Source: Nostoc sp. TCL26-01 (GTDB lineage Bacteria > Cyanobacteriota > Cyanobacteriia > Cyanobacteriales > Nostocaceae). Taken from it: a DNA stretch of 64,000 nucleotides. The stretch spans positions 5,426,001 to 5,490,000 of the forward strand of contig NZ_CP040297.1 in assembly GCF_013393945.1 (NCBI RefSeq), given 5' to 3'. Both the position numbers and the translations under genes were made by a program. Shown piece after piece: positions 1-7,325 of this stretch. The notes under the pieces are model-generated. The model had not been told where the DNA came from, made no database searches, and worked only from the letters and a program-made list of their open reading frames with translations. Within the stretch, counting starts at the first letter, position 1. Every line of letters starts with the position of its first letter.

Positions 1-199
1 GTATTTCTTTTTGCGCTTGCACATAGGGGAGTATTTCACCAGGACAGTAAATTCCTATATATTGCAAACGTCTAGCCGGCCGTCCCCAAAAACAGGTGAT
101 GACTTTAACATGACACCCATCTAATAATTCCCCAACTTTTGGGTAATAGTCAGTGACGACTCTTGTGAATTCTTTTGCTAGGACATCTTCCGCAATCAT
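1..199 (-). CDS. Hypothetical protein, 3' part cut by window edge
   Basis: An open reading frame enters from the left window edge on the minus strand and begins with ATG at 199. The visible 66 codons start MIAEDVLAKEFTRVVTDYYP and contain no stop. The segment has a soluble, mixed alpha/beta composition with one WGRP motif. I do not recognise the family. The C-terminal end lies outside the window, so length and function cannot be judged. Confidence 0.5.
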   Translation of the reverse strand, partial: MIAEDVLAKEFTRVVTDYYPKVGELLDGCHVKVITCFWGRPARRLQYIGIYCPGEILPYVQAQKEI

Positions 200-627
200 T
201 GCAACTGAATATTTCTGTAGCGTACATCACTGCATCTAATATAACATATATTTGTCATTTAATGTTGACAAAATATCTGTTTTTTCCAAATAAAATATTA
301 AAAAATGAGGTGTGCTTTTCCTAAGCATCACCTCAAGCAAACTAAGCAAATTTAATAGTTAAAATACCATTTTTGTATATAAAAATGGTAAAAGTGACTA
401 CCTTTAATTCCTGCCAACAGTCAAGTCGCTTCTCTACGAGACGCTACGCGAACGCTCCAATTCAAAATTCAAAATTCAAAATTCAAAATTAAGAAAGCCT
501 GACTTTACAGGGGTTTCTGTGTTTGGATCTGTATCAGATTTTTAGTGAATTGGTATTACCTGTTACCTGTTACCTGTTACCTACCTAAGCAAGAAATTTC
601 AATAATCAAGTCGGATTCCTATATATT
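200..627. other. Intergenic region with short repeats
   Basis: No gene is seen. The stretch holds a 10-bp perfect hairpin (365-390), a dispersed-repeat piece at about 424-460 (CTTCTCTACGAGACGCTACG, a motif typical of small dispersed repeats in Nostoc), four tandem copies of AAAATTC near 462-490, and GTTACCT heptamers near 560-585. Confidence 0.6.
363..391 (-). terminator. Hairpin, possible terminator of the 628-1232 genes
   Basis: TACCATTTTT (365-374) pairs perfectly with AAAAATGGTA (381-390) around a 6-nt loop. On the minus strand the stem is followed by TTTTAA. It lies about 240 bp beyond the last minus-strand gene, so its assignment to that operon is inferred. Confidence 0.4.
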
Positions 628-939
628 TTATCGAGATTTACGCTCTGCTACTAACACTTCAGCAACAATCTCTGGCAAATTGCCCAAATCTCTAAATCCC
701 TCAGAACCACGAATAGGAGAAGAAAAAGTGTAGTTCGGATCACATTCTGCTGTATCGTAGACTTGGATATACCACTTATCAGGAAATCCTTCTACACCTA
801 ACTCAACAATGTACCAACTCTCACCCATCAAACGCGAGTTAGAAATGGTAAACCACTCTCTATAATCATCCAAAATATTCCAGTCTGCCAAGAGAAATTC
901 TAATGCTATTTGCCCAGCATCTGTTGCAGTTAGTAGCAT
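628..939 (-). CDS. Conserved hypothetical protein, 103 aa
   Basis: The start at 939 is supported by AAGGAG placed 5-6 bases upstream, inside the end of the preceding gene. Only 2 bases separate it from that gene (stop at 942), so the two are probably cotranscribed and translationally coupled. The protein is acidic and soluble, rich in aromatic residues (a DWNILDDYREWF segment near residue 19), with no membrane segment or signal peptide. Its composition resembles small immunity-type or chaperone-like proteins, but no family is recognised and I assign no function. Confidence 0.7.
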   Translation of the reverse strand: MLLTATDAGQIALEFLLADWNILDDYREWFTISNSRLMGESWYIVELGVEGFPDKWYIQVYDTAECDPNYTFSSPIRGSEGFRDLGNLPEIVAEVLVAERKSR

Positions 940-941
940 GA

Positions 942-1232
942 TTACTCCTTATTTGCAACTTCAGAATTAGTATTTTCAGATTTTTGCAAGTCAGGATATA
1001 ATCCCAATTGCTTTGCTAATTCACGAGCCAAAAAGAATAGAAATTGCGCCCCATCTTGATTACCTTGATGAGCAAATGTTGTTGCTACTTGCACAATAGC
1101 CTCTACAAAACTAGCATCAATTAATTCTGATTTAGCTTCTAAAACTTCCGGCTCTTGGCCATTAGGACATTTCAATAACTCATCAATCAAATTAAAATAT
1201 AAAACCTGGCGTTCTTGGGTTGTGTCTGTCAT
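942..1232 (-). CDS. Small helical protein resembling the N-terminal region of cyanobacterial CHAT/TPR proteins
   Basis: The likely start is ATG at 1232 (MTDTTQERQ), giving 96 aa; the frame stays open to 1280 but the extra residues look non-coding. The core reads LIDELLKCPNGQEPEVLEA, followed by a helical stretch ending in FLFFLARELAKQLG. This pattern (L-L-C-P-x-G-x-E, then an aliphatic helix pair) is familiar from the N-terminus of large cyanobacterial CHAT or TPR proteins. Here it stands alone, with no protease or TPR part in frame. It is the first gene of a tight pair with 628-939. Function is unknown; it could be a stand-alone adaptor domain or a remnant. Confidence 0.65.
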   Translation of the reverse strand: MTDTTQERQVLYFNLIDELLKCPNGQEPEVLEAKSELIDASFVEAIVQVATTFAHQGNQDGAQFLFFLARELAKQLGLYPDLQKSENTNSEVANKE

Positions 1233-1313
1233 GATGAATTTGTGATTTGACAAAATTGTGGTTATTTTTAGACGTGGCACTAATTATTTGTACAGACGTT
1301 ATATGCAAAGTCT

Positions 1314-1739
1314 CTACTGTTCAATACTCTGTCGCCAAAGCCTCTCTAACATTTCGATTTGCTCTTTTAAAACCGTCGCACGGTAAACAAGATACCTATC
1401 ATAGATAATAATTCCTAACCCGATAAATATAGGAGTTAGCAAAATAAACCATTGCAAAATGGTAGCCAGTCTATAATATTCAGCACTCAGCAGTTGATTC
1501 ACGGCATTTTGATCAGAAAATTGGGTGCTAACTAAATGTGGAGGTAAGTTTTGAGGCGGATTTGTGGTAGACGTAATCGTATTTGCTTGACTAATATTAT
1601 TAACTTCATTATTTAATTTCTGTGTTTTAGCGAACTCTATATGTTTTATCCAAACTACACTGAATACTGCCAGTCCTGGAGATAACACTGCTAATGTAAC
1701 TAGACAAACTGTAAGGAAATTTAAAAGCTTAACTTTCAT
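1314..1739 (-). CDS. Hypothetical membrane protein, two transmembrane segments
   Basis: 141 aa. The N-terminus begins MKVKLLNFLTVCLVTLAV and forms a hydrophobic segment at about residues 7-30 that could be a signal anchor. A polar Asn/Gln/Thr-rich stretch (about 40-85) follows, then a second membrane segment at about 92-115 and a short charged C-terminal tail ending RLWRQSIEQ. The topology suggests both termini in the cytoplasm with a periplasmic loop between. No family is recognised. It lies upstream of, and on the same strand as, the 942-1232 gene, with an 81-bp gap. Confidence 0.6.
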   Translation of the reverse strand: MKVKLLNFLTVCLVTLAVLSPGLAVFSVVWIKHIEFAKTQKLNNEVNNISQANTITSTTNPPQNLPPHLVSTQFSDQNAVNQLLSAEYYRLATILQWFILLTPIFIGLGIIIYDRYLVYRATVLKEQIEMLERLWRQSIEQ

Positions 1740-2808
1740 ATTGGCTCGCTTTGCTAGGTAGTCAGCACACAGAAATAAAATATGTCATAATTTAGAAGTG
1801 AGCATAATAAAAAAACAATGTAGCTTTTGGTTTATTAATATGCCAAGAGTACTTAAATAAAAATCTTATTTATTCAATCTGACTGCTGTTTACTGATTAA
1901 GAAGTCCCCCCTGGTTCTTTGGTTTAACCCATTGAATTTCGGGGGGTAGAGGGGAATCTCTGCGTAAATCCTATAAGTTTTATATCAGCCGACCTTCCTA
2001 ACCACTGTGAAATGGAGTCAGATCAAGATTATTAAATTTATTATGTTTGTACTCAAAGTCTACAATGCTTACACTATCAGCTTGACAAAAATTATTTGGG
2101 GTAGGGGTACTAGTATTGTTAGGGTGAGGTACTAGCATTAATTGGGGAGGGTTCTAGTATTGCTCAAATCAATCTCAAAGCTAACGGAGTGAATCATACA
2201 AGCAATTTTATTTTTGAGTACTGGATGGATAAAACTTGTACTCAAACAAAATATCTGTATGGATGATAATATACAATGAATCAATAAAACAACATTAAAT
2301 ATTTACAAATAAGTTCAAGTTTTCTTACTAGCAAGTAAATCCTAAAAATTCTGTTTACTTTGTAGTGTTATGCCGCAGGCTTCACCTTTTATCGTGGTGC
2401 ATTACGGCAAAGAGATAAATTTTGGGGCTGATGAAGTTATCTTGACCTGTAACATAACCTACAGTAATTAAGATGCCTATATAAAAAGTTGATTCGGAGG
2501 ATTGTTGATAAATAGACGGCAGTTTTAAAAATAGAGTTCCATTAAACTACGACATTCAATAATTTTTTAATATTTTAAAAATTTAAATATATTCTCAGTA
2601 ATAAAAAGGCTGTTTTACACAAAAATAAATTTGCAAATGTCGCTAAAATACCTTCTTTGGTAGCCAGTTTTGTGTTTTAGTGAGAGTACATGGTTTATGC
2701 TCTCACGTAAAAGTATGGATAAAATTAATACATTTAAGCTAATTGTTATAAGCTGATTGTTATAAGTAAACATTTCGATTCTGAAGTGATAATTTTGGGG
2801 GTAAATGA
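1740..2808. other. Long gene-poor intergenic region
   Basis: About 1.07 kb of AT-rich DNA with many stops in all frames and no supported gene. It contains three degenerate copies of a 22-23-bp unit (GGTACTAGTATT-like, about 2103-2165), a C-run/G-run pair near 1905-1950 that could fold, and a 14-bp tandem repeat (AAGCTAATTGTTAT, then AAGCTGATTGTTAT) at about 2737-2766, just upstream of cysK. Confidence 0.6.
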
Positions 2809-3768
2809 ATGCGAATTGCTAATGATGTTACAGAACTTATTGGACATACACCTCTAGTTAAGCTGAACAAGATTCCCCAAGCAGAAGGAGTAACGGCCAG
2901 AATCGTCGTCAAACTGGAAGGAATGAATCCAGCCGCGTCTGTAAAAGACCGGATTGGGGTAAGTATGATTATCTCAGCTGAGGCTGACGGTTTAATCGAA
3001 CCAGGAAAGACAATTTTAGTAGAACCGACTTCTGGTAATACAGGGATTGCTCTAGCGATGGTAGCAGCAGCTCGTGGCTATCGTCTGATTTTGACTATGC
3101 CAGAAACCATGAGTCAAGAAAGACGCGCCATGCTGAGAGCCTATGGTGCAACTTTGGAATTGACACCAGGAACAGAAGGGATGCGGGGAGCAATCCGCAA
3201 GGCAGAGGAAATTGTTGCCAAAACACCTAATGCTTATATGTTACAACAGTTCCGCAACCCAGCTAACCCCAAAATTCACCGTGAAACTACCGCCGAAGAA
3301 ATCTGGACAGATACAGACGGTGAGGTAGATATTGTGATTGCAGGGGTAGGTACTGGGGGAACGATTACAGGGATTGCAGAGGTACTTAAACAGCGTAAAC
3401 CCAGCTTTCAAGCGATCGCAGTTGAACCCAGCAATAGCCCAGTTCTCTCCGGTGGTGAAGCCGGGCCACACAAAATCCAAGGTATCGGCGCAGGCTTCGT
3501 TCCCGATGTCCTCCGCTTGGAATTAGTCGATGAAGTCATCAGAGTCAGCGACGATCAGGCTATGGCTTACGGACGACGTTTAGCTAAAGAAGAAGGTTTA
3601 TTATCGGGTATTTCCTCCGGTGCGGCTTTGTGTGCAGCCATTCAAGTCGGTAAGCGTCCAGAAAACGCCGGTAAGCTAATTGTGATGATTCAACCATCCT
3701 ACGGGGAGCGTTATCTGAGTACGCCTTTGTTTCAAGACTTGACGATTGAACCTGCTAGTGTGAAGTAG
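2809..3768 (+). CDS. cysK: Cysteine synthase A (O-acetylserine sulfhydrylase)
   Basis: A 319-aa protein of the usual CysK length. It makes L-cysteine from O-acetylserine and sulfide in the cytoplasm using pyridoxal phosphate. The PLP lysine is K46 in the ASVKDR motif. The substrate loop TSGNTG is at residues 74-79 and the phosphate-binding GVGTGGT loop is at about 179-185. The start at 2809 has GGGGG about 8 bases upstream. The gene stands alone on the plus strand; a tandem 14-bp repeat about 45 bp upstream could be a regulator site, but that is inference. The cysteine-dioxygenase-like gene at 5.1 kb is also cysteine-related but on the opposite strand. Confidence 0.95.
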   Translation: MRIANDVTELIGHTPLVKLNKIPQAEGVTARIVVKLEGMNPAASVKDRIGVSMIISAEADGLIEPGKTILVEPTSGNTGIALAMVAAARGYRLILTMPETMSQERRAMLRAYGATLELTPGTEGMRGAIRKAEEIVAKTPNAYMLQQFRNPANPKIHRETTAEEIWTDTDGEVDIVIAGVGTGGTITGIAEVLKQRKPSFQAIAVEPSNSPVLSGGEAGPHKIQGIGAGFVPDVLRLELVDEVIRVSDDQAMAYGRRLAKEEGLLSGISSGAALCAAIQVGKRPENAGKLIVMIQPSYGERYLSTPLFQDLTIEPASVK

Positions 3769-4063
3769 GGACGGTTTTTTTGAAAAGGGGTGTAGGGGTG
3801 TAAACAGTGAGCAGTGAACAGTGAACAGTGAACGTTTATTAACTGGTAACTGATAACTGTTAACTGTTAACTGATTTGGTAGGGGTGTGGGGGTGTAAGT
3901 GAGTAAAAATTCTCAACCTTCATACCCTGACATCCTTGATTTAACTTGTGATTTTCTCTTAGTCACAATAGAATTTAATAAAAGAGTCTATCAATTTTGA
4001 TGCAGACACATCGAGTCTGAATGATTTTTGCTCGTTTTATCCCTGTCAAGGGAATTTAAACTG

Positions 4064-4419
4064 ATGTTATTTGTGACAAAACTCTGGTTATCTTCAAAAG
4101 AAGCTCTGTCCTTCAATTCTTCTGCTAGTAAGGAGAAAATGAGAGCAATAGCTTACAGCATGGATTTGTTGTTACCTGGCTTGTATTTATGGTTACCAGG
4201 AGGTTTTAGTCTTCGTCTTGGTGGTGATCTACCAGATCAGGAGGTTTTAGTCTTCGTCTTGGTGGTGATCTACCAGATGATGAACCTTATAAATATCCCG
4301 GAGAAATTCATAGCCCTGCTGGTTTTGCTTTAGTATTACCAGGATATAAAATACTAACAACATACCAGGGTAGCTATGACCCTAAACAAACATCAGATAC
4401 AGGGTTTACCAAATTTTAG
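4064..4419 (+). pseudogene. Small gene frameshifted by an exact 41-bp tandem duplication
   Basis: The reading frame starting at 4064 (or 4028) runs through a sequence encoding LPGGFSLRLGGDLPD. A 41-bp unit is present twice, exactly (4197-4237 and 4238-4278). Because 41 is not a multiple of three, the second copy shifts the frame and the ORF ends at 4333 with an unrelated tail. Removing one copy restores a continuous frame, which reads on through a KYPGEIHSPAGF segment to a stop at 4417-4419. I do not recognise the protein family. The interpretation as a recently broken gene follows directly from the repeat; its expression is unknown. Confidence 0.6.
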
Positions 4420-4431
4420 CCCGAAATCCTT

Positions 4432-4460
4432 GTAGAGACGTTGCACTGCAACGTCTCTAC
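4432..4460. repeat. Palindromic dispersed element (copy 1)
   Basis: GTAGAGACGTTGCA (4432-4445) and its perfect reverse complement (4447-4460) flank a single base. The same palindrome recurs at 53568-53596 with only the loop base changed. It lies at the end of the pseudogene and could act as a terminator, but a long T-run is lacking. Confidence 0.75.
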
Positions 4461-4488
4461 ATTCATTTTTACTAGATGTCTAATAGTC

Positions 4489-4521
4489 AAAAACCCTTCT
4501 AGGCAAATCTAGAAGGGCTTT
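4489..4521 (-). terminator. Rho-independent terminator of the cox-linked cluster
   Basis: CCCTTCTAG (4494-4502) and CTAGAAGGG (4509-4517) form a 9-bp perfect stem with a 6-nt loop. In the minus-strand transcript the stem is followed directly by TTTTT. It lies just 3' of the ArsC-like gene and closes the minus-strand cluster. Confidence 0.8.
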
Positions 4522-4524
4522 GTT

Positions 4525-5040
4525 TTAATGATTACATCCTTCCCTGTGGTGTTCCGGCTGGCTGTGATGGTTGCAACCACCTTGATGATCGTGGTGATGA
4601 TCGTGGCTATGTCCATGTCCGTGAGCGCAGCCTTGTAAGTCTTGGCTCATGAGGTTTTCGCTCATTTGGCGGAAAGATTCGTCTACTGGTTTTAAGCCAA
4701 TCCACGTTTCTAGGGTTTCGACATCAAACCCTACTTCACGGCGATCGCCTACTTGCAATAAAGGACGGCGAATTAATAGAGGTTCTCTCAGCATCAGGAA
4801 TAAGGCTGTTTGCTCGTCCAATTGTTCGGGAACTATCTCACCAGATTTTACTCTGGGGGCGGAGCGATTAAACCATTCGCTGATGGGGCGATCGCCAAAA
4901 AATGAACGCAGACGTTCCGCCGTCCAAGGTTCAGTAAGTAGGTTGTAAGTGACAACTTCATGTCCAGCAGCAGTTAATAACACCTTTTGACGAGTACCAC
5001 CTTTACAACCAGGTTTTTCGTAGAAAATCACTCTAGCCAT
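4525..5040 (-). CDS. ArsC/Spx-like nitrogenase-associated protein with His-rich tail
   Basis: 171 aa. The thioredoxin-fold N-terminus begins MARVIFYEKPGCKGGTRQK, with a single Cys12 where arsenate reductases carry their catalytic cysteine. This pattern is typical of the nitrogenase-associated ArsC-like family seen in diazotrophs. From about residue 137 the tail is dominated by His, with Cys and Gly (HGHGHSHDHHHDH near 139), ending in CNH; that suggests Zn, Ni or other metal binding. It is the last gene before a terminator, downstream of the cupin and cox genes on the same strand. A redox or metal-handling role in heterocysts is inference from context; true arsenate reduction looks unlikely. 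Confidence 0.8.
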   Translation of the reverse strand: MARVIFYEKPGCKGGTRQKVLLTAAGHEVVTYNLLTEPWTAERLRSFFGDRPISEWFNRSAPRVKSGEIVPEQLDEQTALFLMLREPLLIRRPLLQVGDRREVGFDVETLETWIGLKPVDESFRQMSENLMSQDLQGCAHGHGHSHDHHHDHQGGCNHHSQPEHHREGCNH

Positions 5041-5124
5041 TGAATTATCTCCTAGTGATGAGGGGATAGGGGATAGGGTATAGGAGATAGTAACTGTAAC
5101 CTGTCACCTATAACCTGTCACCTT

Positions 5125-5736
5125 TTAAAACTTTCTCGCGCTGTGGGTTTGGGAATCAAATTCAAACCTTTGTTTAGGATCGGTTTCCCCGTAAATATTG
5201 AAGGTGACTGTTGGTTCATCACCTATAGCTTGGACGCTATGAATTGCATCGGGGGTGAAGCTAATAATGTCTCCAGGTAAGAGGGTAATTTCTCCCGTTG
5301 CGGCAATTTTGTCTTGTGAGTTTTCGCTTTGGGTGCGTCGCCAAACAGTATTTTTTTCTTGTCCTTTTAAGACTGCGACAACTCCCCATGTTCCATGATT
5401 ATGAATATTAGATAGGGTTCCTGGTGCAAAAGTTACTGTTTGCACCGTCAACGGAAAACCCAATTCATCATATAACAGTAGAACAGAGGTTCCTGTTGTT
5501 GGAGAAGGTTCTAAATACTGACTCCGCACCCAGTAAGAATTGACAATCAAGCGTCTGACGAGCATTCGGATTTCTGGTAAACGACTCGATTCATCGCTTA
5601 CCTGATTGAGAATATCTTCCATCTCAGTTAAAAACCGATAAAGACGATAATTCTCTTGTAATAAATCCCAACTTCTCGCTGATTTACACACTTGATATTG
5701 ACCGTCTCCCGTCAAGAGCCAATCTCTACCTTGCAT
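5125..5736 (-). CDS. Cysteine-dioxygenase-like cupin protein
   Basis: 203 aa. A single cupin barrel carries H112 and H114 in the motif IHNHGTWGVVAVLKGQ and a third histidine, H166, in PDAIHSV. This 3-His iron site is characteristic of cysteine dioxygenase and related thiol dioxygenases. Residues 1-75 are helical. Family members oxidise small thiols with O2, so a role in cysteine or oxygen metabolism is plausible, but the substrate cannot be read from sequence. It begins 5 bases after the 57-codon gene and lies between the cox genes and the ArsC-like gene, suggesting cotranscription. Confidence 0.8.
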   Translation of the reverse strand: MQGRDWLLTGDGQYQVCKSARSWDLLQENYRLYRFLTEMEDILNQVSDESSRLPEIRMLVRRLIVNSYWVRSQYLEPSPTTGTSVLLLYDELGFPLTVQTVTFAPGTLSNIHNHGTWGVVAVLKGQEKNTVWRRTQSENSQDKIAATGEITLLPGDIISFTPDAIHSVQAIGDEPTVTFNIYGETDPKQRFEFDSQTHSARKF

Positions 5737-5741
5737 GATTT

Positions 5742-5915
5742 TTAAACTCTAAATTGAGAGGCTTGGGGGAATACAAATACAGGTGTGGTTACATTGGGAA
5801 GAGTTTGGCGAGGATATGTGGGAGCAATAACAGTTGAAGGAAAAATGTCATTGCTACTAGAAGATGTAGAGAGCGCTTGATAGGAAGATCCGGTAAAAAA
5901 TGAGAACATATTCAT
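5742..5915 (-). CDS. Small protein of 57 aa in the cox-linked cluster
   Basis: A short open frame begins MNMFSFFTGSSYQALSTSSS (start 5915, alternative ATG 5909) and ends with QFRV at 5742. It is Ser/Thr/Pro-rich with a hydrophobic start. It sits in an otherwise unexplained gap between the helical-repeat gene (ends 5961) and the cupin gene (starts 5736), leaving only 5 bases to the latter. A strong ribosome site is not visible. Fit to the gap and strand make it a plausible small gene; the family is unknown to me and it could instead be a leader peptide for the cupin. Confidence 0.45.
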   Translation of the reverse strand: MNMFSFFTGSSYQALSTSSSSNDIFPSTVIAPTYPRQTLPNVTTPVFVFPQASQFRV

Positions 5916-5960
5916 GGTTATTGATGCGTAATTTCCACTGTTAACAATCGTAATTACGAA

Positions 5961-6449
5961 TTATTCATCGTCTTCTTCGGCTGGACGGGTTAAAACATCC
6001 AGTAGGATTCCGGCTCCAAAATCATGCTTATCGTCAATGGCTTTGACTCTAGTACTGATTTCTTTTGCACGCTCGATTTCCCCTAACTTTGCTAATACTA
6101 GTCCAGCAGCAGCATAAGCATTTAAGTACAATCTGATTGGCAATTCTTCCCGACGATTGACTAAGATGGGTTGGAGTTGCTCCCAGTCATCAGGGAAATT
6201 TTCGGTTTCTTTAATTTTATCTAATAATTGGAAAGTTGTTTGTAACGCTAGAGAATAATTATTTTTATAGTAAAAAAACCTATAAGCTGCTACTAATACA
6301 TCGGTATTTCCTCCAGTTTGCGCTAATGCTTGTTGGATATATTGCTCTGATGCTGAAGTGTTTTCCCAATTTTGTGCTGCTAATATTAATAACTTTTTGA
6401 CATCTTCAGGAACTTGAAACCAGGAAAATTTGTTAGTGTCGATGTGCAT
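5961..6449 (-). CDS. Helical (TPR/Sel1-like) protein linked to cox genes
   Basis: 162 aa, with no signal peptide or membrane segment. It is made of paired helices: a region around residues 18-60 (ILAAQNWENTSASEQYIQQ) and a later one around 105-145 (AYAAAGLVLAKLGEIERAKE) resemble degenerate tetratricopeptide repeats. The acidic tail is EEDDE. It follows coxC on the same strand with a 141-bp gap filled by short repeats. By position it matches a gene I recall downstream of a heterocyst oxidase cluster in Nostoc PCC 7120. A role in oxidase assembly is only a guess. Confidence 0.65.
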   Translation of the reverse strand: MHIDTNKFSWFQVPEDVKKLLILAAQNWENTSASEQYIQQALAQTGGNTDVLVAAYRFFYYKNNYSLALQTTFQLLDKIKETENFPDDWEQLQPILVNRREELPIRLYLNAYAAAGLVLAKLGEIERAKEISTRVKAIDDKHDFGAGILLDVLTRPAEEDDE

Positions 6450-6590
6450 AATATTGGGATTGGGAACTGGGGATGAGGAGATGGGGAAGCAGGAGGAGCA
6501 GGGGAGCAGAGGAGAAAAACTTCTTAACTCACTTCCTCACTCCCTCACTCAGCACTCAGCACTCAGCACTCTCTCACTCCCTCACTCTCC

Positions 6591-7187
6591 TTAAAAGAGT
6601 GTGAGAATGTAAACCAAAGTGAACAGCACAATCCAGATAATGTCTACAAAGTGCCAGTAAATTTCTGCCATTTCAATGCCAGTGTGTTTGGTGGCAGAAT
6701 AGTGACCGGGACGACGCGATCGCCACAATACACCTAAGATCAACAACAGTCCGATAAACACGTGTAGTCCGTGGAAGCCGGTCATGATATAGAAGCAGTT
6801 GGCGAAGATATTCGTAGTCAGGCCATAGCCTAAGTTTTGATACTCATAAACCTGACCAGCTAAAAAAACTGCTCCCATAATGGCGGTGATAATATACCAA
6901 AACCGCATTCCCCAGATGTTATTCTTTTTAATCGCCACATCACCAAAGTGAATGACGAAACTACTAGACACGAGAATAATCGTGTTAATAGTGGGGACAA
7001 ATAACTCTACTTCTGTTCCCTCTGGCGGCCAAACTGCTGTTGTCCCCTTAAAGAACAAATAAGTGGCAAAAAATCCGCCAAACATCAAAGATTCGGAAAC
7101 CAGGAATGTCAGCAACCCCCAAACTCGTAAATCTGGATGCGCCTCATGTCCCACATCATGATGTTCTGATGTTGTCGCTACAGTCAT
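6591..7187 (-). CDS. coxC: Cytochrome c oxidase subunit III
   Basis: Start chosen at ATG 7187 (MTVATTSEHHDVGHEAHPDL), preceded by AAAAGG; the frame stays open to 7241 but that extension overlaps a repeat. The 198-aa protein has the short N-terminus and five membrane segments typical of cyanobacterial subunit III, including LTFLVSESLMFGGFFATYLF, and ends with HFVDIIWIVLFTLVYI. It completes an aa3-type oxidase with CoxA and CoxB. Located third in the coxB-coxA-coxC order. In heterocysts such oxidases remove O2 and protect nitrogenase. Confidence 0.93.
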   Translation of the reverse strand: MTVATTSEHHDVGHEAHPDLRVWGLLTFLVSESLMFGGFFATYLFFKGTTAVWPPEGTEVELFVPTINTIILVSSSFVIHFGDVAIKKNNIWGMRFWYIITAIMGAVFLAGQVYEYQNLGYGLTTNIFANCFYIMTGFHGLHVFIGLLLILGVLWRSRRPGHYSATKHTGIEMAEIYWHFVDIIWIVLFTLVYILTLF

Positions 7188-7225
7188 ACCTTTTATCCTT
7201 GGAATAGATGTTGAGAATCTAGTTA

Positions 7226-7300
7226 GGTGCGTTATCAACATGAGTTCTAACGCACCGAAATCTAGATGGTGTGGTGCGTTAGCCTGTGGCGTAACACACC
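7226..7300. repeat. Paired GGTGCGTTA palindromes between coxA and coxC
   Basis: GGTGCGTTA (7226-7234) pairs with TAACGCACC (7248-7256). A second GGTGCGTTA at about 7273 pairs imperfectly with GTAACACACC near 7290-7299. These are dispersed intergenic repeats of a kind common in Nostoc. They could form an intercistronic mRNA structure. Confidence 0.6.
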
Positions 7301-7325
7301 CTACAAACTACAAACTTTGTTCTAA

